NCBI GenBank assembly: GCA_017551675.1
Contig: JAFZLC010000053.1
Span: 1 to 44,793, forward strand
Origin: Paludibacteraceae bacterium
Lineage (GTDB): Bacteria > Bacteroidota > Bacteroidia > Bacteroidales > Paludibacteraceae
Direction of reading: 5' to 3'
DNA length: 44,793 nucleotides
The translations under genes were made by a program, and so were the position numbers. Every line of letters begins with the position of its first letter. The first letter of the stretch is position 1. Positions 15,910 to 23,469 of the stretch are shown piece by piece. Under the pieces are notes generated by a model, which ran no database searches, had not been told where the DNA came from, and saw nothing but the letters and a program-made list of their open reading frames with translations.

Positions 15910-17859
15910 TTATAGATAGTTAAGAATGGATACTAATGTAATGACGATGACGCCCATAATGTATACCCATGCATAACTTTGAACATTTCCATCTTGTACC
16001 TCTTTGGTGCCTTCAGAAGCACTATTAGTAAACCAAGCTAGTAAGTTCATAAATCCATCGATGATATGGCGGTCGAACCAAGCAATAGGCTCACAGATGC
16101 GTTTAAAGATGATATTGTTCGTGATGAACAAATAAATCTCATCGATATAGAATCTGTTGTATGCCCATAGATAAGGACGTTTGATGTAAGATACCACTGT
16201 GTTTGGTCTGCCTGTTTTCTTGAAATACAAGAAATAAGCAACACAGATACCAATCAAACCAGCCATGATACTTAAGAGAGCAATTGACCAATGAGTTTCA
16301 ATAGCATAGCCTAAACTATCTGATGATACAAATTGAGAGAATTGTAGAATGCCGAATGCCCAACAAATACCAGTGATTACCGTGATAGCAGCTAACACGA
16401 TCAACGGAATCGTCATGGTAGAAGGTGCTTCGTGAGGCTCATGTTCGAATCCGTTGTCTGGCTCTCCGAACCAGAAGATTCTGAAGTAGAGACGGAACAT
16501 ATAGAATGCGGTCAAACCTGCAACAATGTACTCAACAGCGAAGACCCATTTGTTTGCTTCGAAAGCAGCTACGATAATCTCATCTTTAGAGAAGAATCCT
16601 GAGAATGGAGGAATACCTGCAATTGCCAAGCATGCGATAAGGAATGTGGCATGTGTGATAGGTAATTTCTTACGAAGGTTACCCATGGCATCCATCTCAT
16701 TGCTATGAACAGCATGGATGATAGCACCAGCGCCCATGAACAAAAGAGCTTTGAACATAGCGTGTGTGAATAAGTGCCACATAGATGCTGTGTAACCCAA
16801 TCCTTCTTCGCCTCCGAAACCGGAAACACCCAGAGCTACCATCATGTAGGCAATCTGTGAAATAGTTGAGAAGGCAAGTACACGTTTGATATCTGTCTGC
16901 GCACATGCGATGATGGCAGAGAAGATACTTGTAAAGGCACCGATATAAGCGATGACTTCCAACACTTCTGGAGCTTCAAATGAATAGACAGGGAAAAGTC
17001 TTGCAACCAAATAAACACCGGCAACGACCATGGTTGCTGCATGGATCAATGCAGATGCTGGAGTAGGACCTTCCATTGCGTCTGGCAACCAAATGTGGAA
17101 TGGGAACATGGCTGATTTACCAGCACCACCCAAGAAGATTAAGAAGACTGCAATAGAAATAACTGACAAACCACCTAATGTGATTCCACCCATTGTCTCA
17201 TGTACAATAGGAACTTGTCCGTCTATTACCTCCGTTAAGATACCAAAGTCGAATGTTTGGGTGTAGTAGGAGATAATCAAGATACCAATCAAGAAGAACA
17301 TATCAGCGAAACGCGTTACGATGAATGCCTTCTTGGCTGCACGAACAGCAGATGGCTTCTTGAAGTAGAAACTAATAAGTAGGAATGAAGATACTCCCAC
17401 CAACTCCCAGAAGATATACATCTGGAATATGTTAGTCGCTACAACCAATCCTAACATAGCAAAGGAGAATAGAGAAAGCACTGCGTAATAACGTTGGAAT
17501 CCATCTTCTCCGTGCATGTATCCTAAACTATAAATGTGAACCATCAAAGAGACCGTCGAAATGACAATCAGCATGGTGGCTGAGATAGGATCTAATAAGA
17601 AACCAATACTGATAACGAGATTTTCAGTAATGTGTAACCAATCGAAGTTGAATAAAACCTCTTTTGGATATTCCATACCATAATTTGCTACGAAATATTG
17701 AATGGCAATACCATAACAAACGATGGATGTGAGAGCAAATACAGAAGTACCAAGAATACCTGCAAACTTCGGACACATCTTATATCCGAACAAACCAATG
17801 ATAAGGAACATTGCGAATGGCAGGGCCAATACAAGGGGTGCTAAATTCAAAAATTCCAT
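15910..17859 (-). CDS. nuoL: NADH-quinone oxidoreductase subunit L
   Basis: 649 residues, the full length expected including the C-terminal lateral helix and anchor. Motifs are FWELVGVSSFLLISFYF (glutamate of helix 5), KSAMFPFHIWLPDAMEGPTP-type helix 7-8 loop with the conserved lysine, and RVLAFSTISQIAYMMVALG. It is the distal pump of complex I, and the long amphipathic helix reaches along subunits M and N. The stretch GFEHEPHEAPSTM is a cytoplasmic or periplasmic loop. It follows nuoK by 4 bases. Confidence 0.97.
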   Translation of the reverse strand: MEFLNLAPLVLALPFAMFLIIGLFGYKMCPKFAGILGTSVFALTSIVCYGIAIQYFVANYGMEYPKEVLFNFDWLHITENLVISIGFLLDPISATMLIVISTVSLMVHIYSLGYMHGEDGFQRYYAVLSLFSFAMLGLVVATNIFQMYIFWELVGVSSFLLISFYFKKPSAVRAAKKAFIVTRFADMFFLIGILIISYYTQTFDFGILTEVIDGQVPIVHETMGGITLGGLSVISIAVFLIFLGGAGKSAMFPFHIWLPDAMEGPTPASALIHAATMVVAGVYLVARLFPVYSFEAPEVLEVIAYIGAFTSIFSAIIACAQTDIKRVLAFSTISQIAYMMVALGVSGFGGEEGLGYTASMWHLFTHAMFKALLFMGAGAIIHAVHSNEMDAMGNLRKKLPITHATFLIACLAIAGIPPFSGFFSKDEIIVAAFEANKWVFAVEYIVAGLTAFYMFRLYFRIFWFGEPDNGFEHEPHEAPSTMTIPLIVLAAITVITGICWAFGILQFSQFVSSDSLGYAIETHWSIALLSIMAGLIGICVAYFLYFKKTGRPNTVVSYIKRPYLWAYNRFYIDEIYLFITNNIIFKRICEPIAWFDRHIIDGFMNLLAWFTNSASEGTKEVQDGNVQSYAWVYIMGVIVITLVSILNYL

Positions 17860-17863
17860 ATCA

Positions 17864-18175
17864 TTAATATTTTAATTCGTTAATACTCTTAACATCAATG
17901 TTCTTCTTCTTGCGATATACATTGATGATAATTGAAATTGCTACGGCCGTTTCAGCAGCAGCTACAACAATTATAAACAAACTGTACATAAATCCCTCTA
18001 ATTGGTCTGGGAATAAGAATCGATTGAAAGCGATGAAATTAATGCTTGCGGCATTTAAGATCAATTCAATGGACATCAGTATGCTGATTAGATTCTTACG
18101 CACAATAAATCCAAACACTCCGATAAAGAATAGGAGTGTGCTTACGACTAAATAACATTCTAATGGCAAACTCAT
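17864..18175 (-). CDS. nuoK: NADH-quinone oxidoreductase subunit K
   Basis: 103 residues with three transmembrane helices. It has the conserved glutamates in LISILMSIELILNAASINFIAF and VVAAAETAVAISIIINVYR, needed for proton translocation in the family. Its ATG overlaps the nuoJ TGA as ATGA, so the two are translationally coupled. The C-terminal KKKNIDVKSINEL tail is cytoplasmic. Confidence 0.96.
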   Translation of the reverse strand: MSLPLECYLVVSTLLFFIGVFGFIVRKNLISILMSIELILNAASINFIAFNRFLFPDQLEGFMYSLFIIVVAAAETAVAISIIINVYRKKKNIDVKSINELKY

Positions 18176-18720
18176 ATCTCTTCCTCCTTCTTATTAATTT
18201 GTGCAACAACTAAGCCACCGATGATGCATGCTAGCAAAAGAACACTGGCAGCTTCAAATGGGAGTAAGTATTGAAATCTCTCTGTGCCCATCAATGTGTC
18301 GCCAACCCATTTCATATCGATGCTGGCTGCAATCTCATCCGCACGAACTGTATCTGCTGTGACAAATACTTTTTCTTTTAGAATGATGGTTAAAGAGATC
18401 GCCAATCCACTAACAGCAGCTAAACCACCCATAATGGATTTGAACTTAGATAACTTCTCTTTTTCTTCTCCTAGATTCTTAACCAGGAAGATGGCGAAAA
18501 TAAAGAGAACAACGATACCTCCTGCATATACCGACAATTGTACTGCAGCCAAAAATTCGTAATTCATCTGCAAGTAAAGACCTGCAATTCCAAACAATAC
18601 GAAGAATAGGGATGTGGCTGCTCGTAAGATTTTTGTCGATGTTACTGTCATTACTCCAAAAAAGAGTATGGAGCAGGCCAATATGACAAACATTATATTA
18701 CTTGCTGTTATATATTCCAT
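18172..18720 (-). CDS. nuoJ: NADH-quinone oxidoreductase subunit J
   Basis: 182 residues with five predicted transmembrane helices. Hallmarks are TSTKILRAATSLFFVLFGIAGLYL near the start and LSVYAGGIVVLFIFAIFLVKNL, with the pi-bulge helix of the family. An inserted hydrophilic loop (about 115-145) separates helices 4 and 5, as is usual. It forms part of the membrane arm near the quinone site. The stop overlaps the nuoK start; nuoI lies 5 bases upstream. Confidence 0.95.
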   Translation of the reverse strand: MEYITASNIMFVILACSILFFGVMTVTSTKILRAATSLFFVLFGIAGLYLQMNYEFLAAVQLSVYAGGIVVLFIFAIFLVKNLGEEKEKLSKFKSIMGGLAAVSGLAISLTIILKEKVFVTADTVRADEIAASIDMKWVGDTLMGTERFQYLLPFEAASVLLLACIIGGLVVAQINKKEEEI

Positions 18721-18725
18721 ACTAT

Positions 18726-19268
18726 TTATTGATTGTTAGGGTTAACATCTTTTGTTTCTTCTGCTTTTGGAGCTTCAACTTTCTTTTCAACAGTTGGAGG
18801 TGTTACAGGTTTCTTTTCTTCCTGCTTTGAACCTTCACGGTTGAGCTGATTCACCAATTTCTCACGTCTGTAAACAGAGTGCTCGAAATTGTTACTCCAC
18901 ACAATAGCCTTTTGAGGACATCCCATCGTGCATAATCCACAGAATGTACAGCTTCCCAAATCATATAGATATTGGTCTAGTACCTTCTTGGTCTTACCGT
19001 CTCCGATTTCAACTTGTTTCGTCTTAACAGTAATGGTGCCGTTGGGACAATTCATCTGGCATATACCACAACCTGTACATTTATGCTCATTATTCGCATT
19101 GTGTGGCATGATCAATTCTCCTCTGAAACGAGGGGAGTATACTTTAACTCCTCTATTCTCCGGATAACACTCTGTTATTGGCTTACGAATGAAATTAATC
19201 ATCGTAATCTTCATACCCAACAGAAGGTTTTTGATTCCGGATAAAATATCTTTAATGTACTGTATCAT
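18726..19268 (-). CDS. nuoI: NADH-quinone oxidoreductase subunit I (2 x [4Fe-4S])
   Basis: 180 residues. Two ferredoxin-type motifs are seen: C64-x2-C67-x2-C70-x3-C74 and C107-x2-C110-x2-C113-x3-C117. These bind clusters N6a and N6b, which pass electrons toward NuoB. The last ~30 residues are a K/E/P-rich tail (EEKKPVTPPTVEKKVEAPKAE), longer than in E. coli and without a known role. An amphipathic N-terminus rests on the membrane arm. In this operon, lacking NuoEFG, NuoI is the most exposed electron-entry point. Confidence 0.96.
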   Translation of the reverse strand: MIQYIKDILSGIKNLLLGMKITMINFIRKPITECYPENRGVKVYSPRFRGELIMPHNANNEHKCTGCGICQMNCPNGTITVKTKQVEIGDGKTKKVLDQYLYDLGSCTFCGLCTMGCPQKAIVWSNNFEHSVYRREKLVNQLNREGSKQEEKKPVTPPTVEKKVEAPKAEETKDVNPNNQ

Positions 19269-19279
19269 CTCTTTTTATT

Positions 19280-20356
19280 TTAGAAAAATAATACTACCCA
19301 AACAGCCATTACAAGCATGTTCACTAAACTGATTGGCATTAAAATCTTCCACTCCAAATGAAGTAATTGGTCGATTCTTAAACGTGGGAATGTCCATCTT
19401 ACCCACAAGCTTAATAATACCAACATAAAGGCTTTGCCAAAGAACCAAATGTAACTTGGAATGTAGCTCATCACTCCATTGAATCCTGCTGCCCAGTCTG
19501 CATTGATTTGGAAAGGTTGCCAACCGCCTAAAAAGACAGTTGTCGCAATTCCAGCGATGATGAACATGTTCAAATATTCTGCCAAATAGAACATTCCGTA
19601 TTGTATACCAGAATACTCTGTGTGATATCCTGCAGTCAACTCGGATTCTGCCTCTGGCAAGTCGAACGGACCACGGTTGGTCTCTGCATGTCCGGCAATC
19701 AAATAGATGATGAATGCGACAAGTGCAGGAAGCGGCGCTTGGAATATATACCATGAATGAGCTTGTCCGTTGATGATATCTGAGATGTTTAATGATCCTG
19801 CTAATATCATCATGGTAAGAATGGAGAGTCCTGCAGATAACTCATAACTAATTAATTGTGCACCACTACGCATGGCTCCAATTAAGGTGTACTTGTTATT
19901 GCTTGACCATCCTGCCAATAGAATTCCAACCACTCCTAATGATGAAATGGCTAGAACATAGAAAATACCTACGTTGAAATCTATACCTGCTAATCCTTTT
20001 CCGAATTGCAATGCTCCAAATGTACAGAGCGAACCAATTAATGCAAGGAAAAGTGCTGTAAAGAACAAGATCTTATCTGATTTGCTGATCTTAACGATCT
20101 CCTTCAGCAAAATCTTTACCATGTCCGCAATCAACTGCAACGAACCCCATGGACCTACACGATTTGGTCCAAGACGACATTGGAAACGTGCACATATCTT
20201 ACGTTCCAAAAAGATGAGTATTAACGCTAATACACAATATAATGCTAGCATCAAGACTCCGATTAAAATGTACTCGATGGTCAATGCCGCCCAATGGGGG
20301 AGAGCTTCCATCAGCCCCGTATGTACATTCGATACTAAGTTATCTAATTCTAACAT
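19280..20356 (-). CDS. nuoH: NADH-quinone oxidoreductase subunit H
   Basis: 358 residues, eight or so transmembrane helices. The conserved cytoplasmic loop reads [37 protein letters not shown] (quoted here only as [20 protein letters not shown] and [13 protein letters not shown], in direct succession). Also present are [20 protein letters not shown] and the C-terminal [13 protein letters not shown]. It forms the quinone chamber with NuoB and NuoD and links it to the membrane arm. It is full length with normal motifs. Confidence 0.97.
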   Translation of the reverse strand: MLELDNLVSNVHTGLMEALPHWAALTIEYILIGVLMLALYCVLALILIFLERKICARFQCRLGPNRVGPWGSLQLIADMVKILLKEIVKISKSDKILFFTALFLALIGSLCTFGALQFGKGLAGIDFNVGIFYVLAISSLGVVGILLAGWSSNNKYTLIGAMRSGAQLISYELSAGLSILTMMILAGSLNISDIINGQAHSWYIFQAPLPALVAFIIYLIAGHAETNRGPFDLPEAESELTAGYHTEYSGIQYGMFYLAEYLNMFIIAGIATTVFLGGWQPFQINADWAAGFNGVMSYIPSYIWFFGKAFMLVLLSLWVRWTFPRLRIDQLLHLEWKILMPISLVNMLVMAVWVVLFF

Positions 20357-20390
20357 ATTAAATGTTTTCTTTGTTTGTCAATTATAAGAA

Positions 20391-22019
20391 TTATCTATCC
20401 GCACACGGAATAACATAGTCCAAAGAGGCTCCGATCATAATCAAATCGGCAATCTTCTCATTCCTACACAACGGACCTAAAGCAGAGATCAAGGTCATAC
20501 AAGGGGAACGGAACTTCACGCGGTAAGGATTTTTGTCTCCCGTACTGTTGATGTAAACTCCAAAATCACCTCTTGCATTTTCAACTCTTTGATAGTATTC
20601 ACCTGCTGGCAATTTGATGATGGCTGGTGTTTTTGCTTTGAATCCATCGTCTGGTAAATTATTGATTAAATAATCAATGATACGAAGCGATTGCTCTATC
20701 TCATCCAAACGAATGTAATATCTGTCGTAGGTGTCACCTCCTGAGCGAAGTACCTCTTCGAAATCTACTTGGTCATATCCTGCATACGGTTCGATTTTAC
20801 GAACGTCGCACGACCAACCAGAAGCTCTTCCTGAAGGTCCTGTTACACCCAATGATGCGGCTTGCTCTTTGGTCATGATACCCATTCCCTGCATACGTCC
20901 TTTAGCAATTGGATTTTCAGAGAATAAGACGTGGTATTCTTTAATCATCTTTCTCATATAAGGAATGAATTCCTTCACTTGAGAGATGAATTTATCACTA
21001 ACTTCGTCTGCCAAACCTCCGATCACATTGTAACCTACCATCAAACGTCCACCTCCTGTCTCTTCGAAGATATCCATGATCTTTTCACGATCACGCATAC
21101 CATAGATGAAGGCGGTGATAGATCCCATATCCATACACATACAACCCCAACCTAATAAGTGGGAGGCGATACGTGTTAACTCGTCGAAGATGACGCGCAC
21201 TGCTTGTGCTCTTTTAGGCACTTCCAATCCCAATGCTTTTTCAGCACATAGACAGAAAGCGTGGCGGTTCATTGTTCCTGAAAGATAATCCAAACGCTCT
21301 GTTAATTGGAGAATTTGTGGATATGTCTTAGACTCACACATCTTTTCGATACCACGGTGGATGTATCCGAAATTAGGATCCACCTTCTTGATGATTTCAC
21401 CCTCTAATGATACACGAAGGTGAAGCACACCGTGAGTGGCAGGGTGCTGAGGACCAATGTTGACAACATATTCGCCATTTTCAAACAATTGGTTGTGTTT
21501 GGTCACCAATTTGCCATCCTTATCAAATGATAGGGTAGGCATGTCTTCCATGTCACTGATAGTTTGATTGACTAATGGAACTGGATTCAACTCAGGGTTG
21601 GCATCATAATCTTTACGAAATGGGAAACCATTCCAATCGGCACGTAAGAAAATACGGCGAAGGTCTGGATGACCGATGAATCGGATTCCAAAGAAATCGT
21701 AAGCTTCACGTTCGTAAAGATTTGCAGATTCCCATATATCACTGACTGTTGGAATATCTAATTTTTCACGATCTGGAGTTTGAACCTTCAAGACCAGCAT
21801 TGCCATCTTGTCTACTGTGGAGGTAAGGTGATAAATGACACCGAATTTGTCATTGTAATCCATACCTGTTAGGTTCAACAAAACGTCAAATCCTTCAGAT
21901 TTTAATTTTTGTGCAACTTTGCGAAGTTGTTCGGGAGAAACACAGACCGTAGGGTATTGTTGCTCTTCTATCGTAAGACCAGAAGCAGCAGAAGAAATAA
22001 TGTCTTTAATCTTTTTCAT
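20391..22019 (-). CDS. nuoCD: NADH-quinone oxidoreductase fused subunits C and D
   Basis: 542 residues. Residues 1-140 are NuoC (30-kDa subunit), with WESANLYEREAYDFFGIRFIGHPDLRRI and NGFPFRKDY. After a linker (about 140-165), residues 168-542 are NuoD (49-kDa subunit), with NIGPQHPATHGVLHLRVSLEGE, HRGIEKMCE, RLDYLSGTMNRHAFCL and the C-terminal LISALGPLCRNEKIADLIMIGASLDYVIPCADR end (motif ends D-R). The C-D fusion also occurs in E. coli and other groups. NuoD lines the quinone pocket. Flanked by nuoB and nuoH in the standard order. Confidence 0.97.
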   Translation of the reverse strand: MKKIKDIISSAASGLTIEEQQYPTVCVSPEQLRKVAQKLKSEGFDVLLNLTGMDYNDKFGVIYHLTSTVDKMAMLVLKVQTPDREKLDIPTVSDIWESANLYEREAYDFFGIRFIGHPDLRRIFLRADWNGFPFRKDYDANPELNPVPLVNQTISDMEDMPTLSFDKDGKLVTKHNQLFENGEYVVNIGPQHPATHGVLHLRVSLEGEIIKKVDPNFGYIHRGIEKMCESKTYPQILQLTERLDYLSGTMNRHAFCLCAEKALGLEVPKRAQAVRVIFDELTRIASHLLGWGCMCMDMGSITAFIYGMRDREKIMDIFEETGGGRLMVGYNVIGGLADEVSDKFISQVKEFIPYMRKMIKEYHVLFSENPIAKGRMQGMGIMTKEQAASLGVTGPSGRASGWSCDVRKIEPYAGYDQVDFEEVLRSGGDTYDRYYIRLDEIEQSLRIIDYLINNLPDDGFKAKTPAIIKLPAGEYYQRVENARGDFGVYINSTGDKNPYRVKFRSPCMTLISALGPLCRNEKIADLIMIGASLDYVIPCADR

Positions 22020-22022
22020 TTC

Positions 22023-22634
22023 CTACTTGGTTTCTGAAAGGTTATTGTCACTGGATGGATTCTCCTCCTTTTTACGACAAGGTAACTTGAAGAATTTCTC
22101 CACTTTGATTTTTCTCTCTAATTGCATCATACCATAAACCATAGCATCTGGTCTTGGAGGACATCCTGGTACGTAAACGTCGACAGGAATAATCTTATCC
22201 ACACCTTGTACTACATGGTATGAGTTCTTGAATGGTCCACCACTGATGGCACATCCACCCACTGCAATCACATACTTAGGCTCTGCCATTTGATCATACA
22301 AACGTTTCAATATAGGTGCCATCTTGTGAACAATTGTACCTGCCACGAAGATCACATCTGCCTGACGTGGAGAGTTACGTGTAACCTCCCATCCGAAACG
22401 AGCAAAGTCGGTTCTCGCTGCACCCACACACATAAACTCGATACCACAGCACGCTGTAGCAAAGGTAAGTGGCCATACAGAATGAGATCGACTCCAGTTG
22501 ATGAAATCATCCAAAACGCCTAATCCGATACCAACACCATTGTTGCGAAGCTCTTCAACATACTGCTCTAGATATTCAGTATCCTTGAAGTCTTCCGGCT
22601 TCATGCTTTTTACTTTAATATTTTTTACTTCCAT
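22023..22634 (-). CDS. nuoB: NADH-quinone oxidoreductase subunit B (cluster N2)
   Basis: 203 residues from the ATG at 22634. An earlier ATG at 22655 is in frame, but the chosen one has a clear AAGGAG ribosome-binding site 8 bases before it. The start then overlaps the end of nuoA by 10 bases. The [4Fe-4S] cluster N2 ligands are C62-C63, C128 and C158 ([22 protein letters not shown]). N2 is the last cluster before quinone. It sits 3 bases before nuoCD. A strong Shine-Dalgarno is unusual in this phylum and may help reinitiation after nuoA. Confidence 0.96.
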   Translation of the reverse strand: MEVKNIKVKSMKPEDFKDTEYLEQYVEELRNNGVGIGLGVLDDFINWSRSHSVWPLTFATACCGIEFMCVGAARTDFARFGWEVTRNSPRQADVIFVAGTIVHKMAPILKRLYDQMAEPKYVIAVGGCAISGGPFKNSYHVVQGVDKIIPVDVYVPGCPPRPDAMVYGMMQLERKIKVEKFFKLPCRKKEENPSSDNNLSETK

Positions 22635-22978
22635 TCTAACGCTCCTTTCTTCCATGCATAAGCTAAACCAAGGATGAGAATGAATAGAAAGAAGAGCACA
22701 CTAATCAAGCCTACTGCTCCTAATGATTGCATGATGGTTGCCCATGGAAACAATAACACTGTTTCCACATCAAACATTAGAAACAAAATGGCAAAGAGAT
22801 AGTAGCCCACTTTGAACTGCATCCATGAGGTACCCTTTGTTGGGATACCACACTCATACGGTTCTCCTTTCTGCGCATTGGTAGATTTTGGTGCCAATAG
22901 CCAGCCTATACATACGCCAGCTGCCACCAAAATAAAGGCGGTTACCAATACAACGACAAAAACCTCACTTGAATCCAT
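22625..22978 (-). CDS. nuoA: NADH-quinone oxidoreductase subunit A
   Basis: 117 residues with three transmembrane helices. It shows [40 protein letters not shown] in pieces ([23 protein letters not shown]; the conserved acidic pair on the loop). It is the first structural gene of the ten-gene complex I operon. An intrinsic terminator and a 28-codon ORF lie in the 160 bases upstream, and no promoter box is seen between that terminator and the ATG. Confidence 0.96.
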   Translation of the reverse strand: MDSSEVFVVVLVTAFILVAAGVCIGWLLAPKSTNAQKGEPYECGIPTKGTSWMQFKVGYYLFAILFLMFDVETVLLFPWATIMQSLGAVGLISVLFFLFILILGLAYAWKKGALEWK

Positions 22979-23025
22979 TACTGTTATTAATATTTATTGT
23001 TTGTATTTTTTTCAAAATAAAAAAA

Positions 23026-23047
23026 CTGCACCTCTTTCGAGATACAG
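23026..23047 (-). terminator. Terminator or attenuator upstream of nuoA
   Basis: On the minus strand CTGTATCTC, loop GAAA, GAGGTGCAG: nine pairs with two G-T wobbles, then TTTTTTTATTTT. It lies between the 28-codon ORF and nuoA. Confidence 0.7.
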
Positions 23048-23055
23048 TCACCTAA

Positions 23056-23142
23056 TTATTTGTATGTCAAGCAAATCATACACACCATTAGAAGGACTTT
23101 CACGTCTTTCAATCGCTTGCTGATAATCTGTTTTGACATCAT
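23056..23142 (-). CDS. 28-residue leader peptide candidate before nuoA
   Basis: Minus-strand ATG at 23142 (a second ATG follows directly) gives MMSKQIISKRLKDVKVLL, then MVCMICLTYK, then TAA. The first half is basic and the second half hydrophobic. About 40 bases upstream lies a well-formed promoter (23188-23220). Nine bases after the stop comes an intrinsic terminator, then nuoA 47 bases further. It may be a short gene of its own or a leader whose translation controls read-through into nuo. The codons are not strongly biased toward one amino acid, so a classic amino-acid attenuator is not evident. Unrecognised. Confidence 0.45.
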   Translation of the reverse strand: MMSKQIISKRLKDVKVLLMVCMICLTYK

Positions 23143-23187
23143 TTTTTTATTGTTATTAATTCTTAATTAAGCTTAATTTTTTGTCAC

Positions 23188-23220
23188 GCAAATTTGAAAA
23201 ATCTATTTGATTTAGCCAAA
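23188..23220 (-). promoter_or_regulatory. Bacteroidota promoter for the nuo leader/operon
   Basis: On the minus strand TTTG (23220-23217), 20 bases, CAAATTTGC (23196-23188), one mismatch from consensus. The predicted start is near 23181. The rest of 22979-23465 holds the leader ORF, the terminator and AT-rich sequence with no other gene. Confidence 0.65.
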
Positions 23221-23441
23221 TAAATTGCTCTAAATTTTTGGATTTTTTATGTCATTATGAAAGCAATGCTTTTGAAATATAACAAAAAGTGGCTTGTTGG
23301 TTTTCTTTTTGTTCTATTTTGTGGCTTCTTTCTGTCAAAATGTAAGAAAATAGTTCTAGATAGGATGCAAAATGAATATGTGAAATTTTCATAAAGAGGG
23401 TTTTGAGAATTCGTTTCGAGAAGTCTTTGAAATTTTTTTTT

Positions 23442-23469
23442 GTAGATACGATGTACACATCGTCTCTAC
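23442..23469. repeat. 28-bp near-perfect palindrome overlapping a stop codon
   Basis: GTAGATACGATGTACACATCGTCTCTAC: arms pair except for one mismatch around a 2-base centre. It covers the stop codon of the TPR gene. The T run is on the wrong side for a terminator of that gene. It resembles the GTAGAGACG...CGTCTCTAC palindromes dispersed in several phyla. Confidence 0.6.

Noticed and set aside
22635-22655. ATG at 22655 as the nuoB start
   Set aside because: ATG 22634 has AAGGAG at the right distance and begins the conserved sequence; the longer form would overlap nuoA by 31 bases.
23255-23458. 67-codon frame between the TPR gene and the nuo promoter
   Set aside because: It begins inside the 28-bp palindrome, has AT-driven composition, and no ribosome-binding site or promoter.
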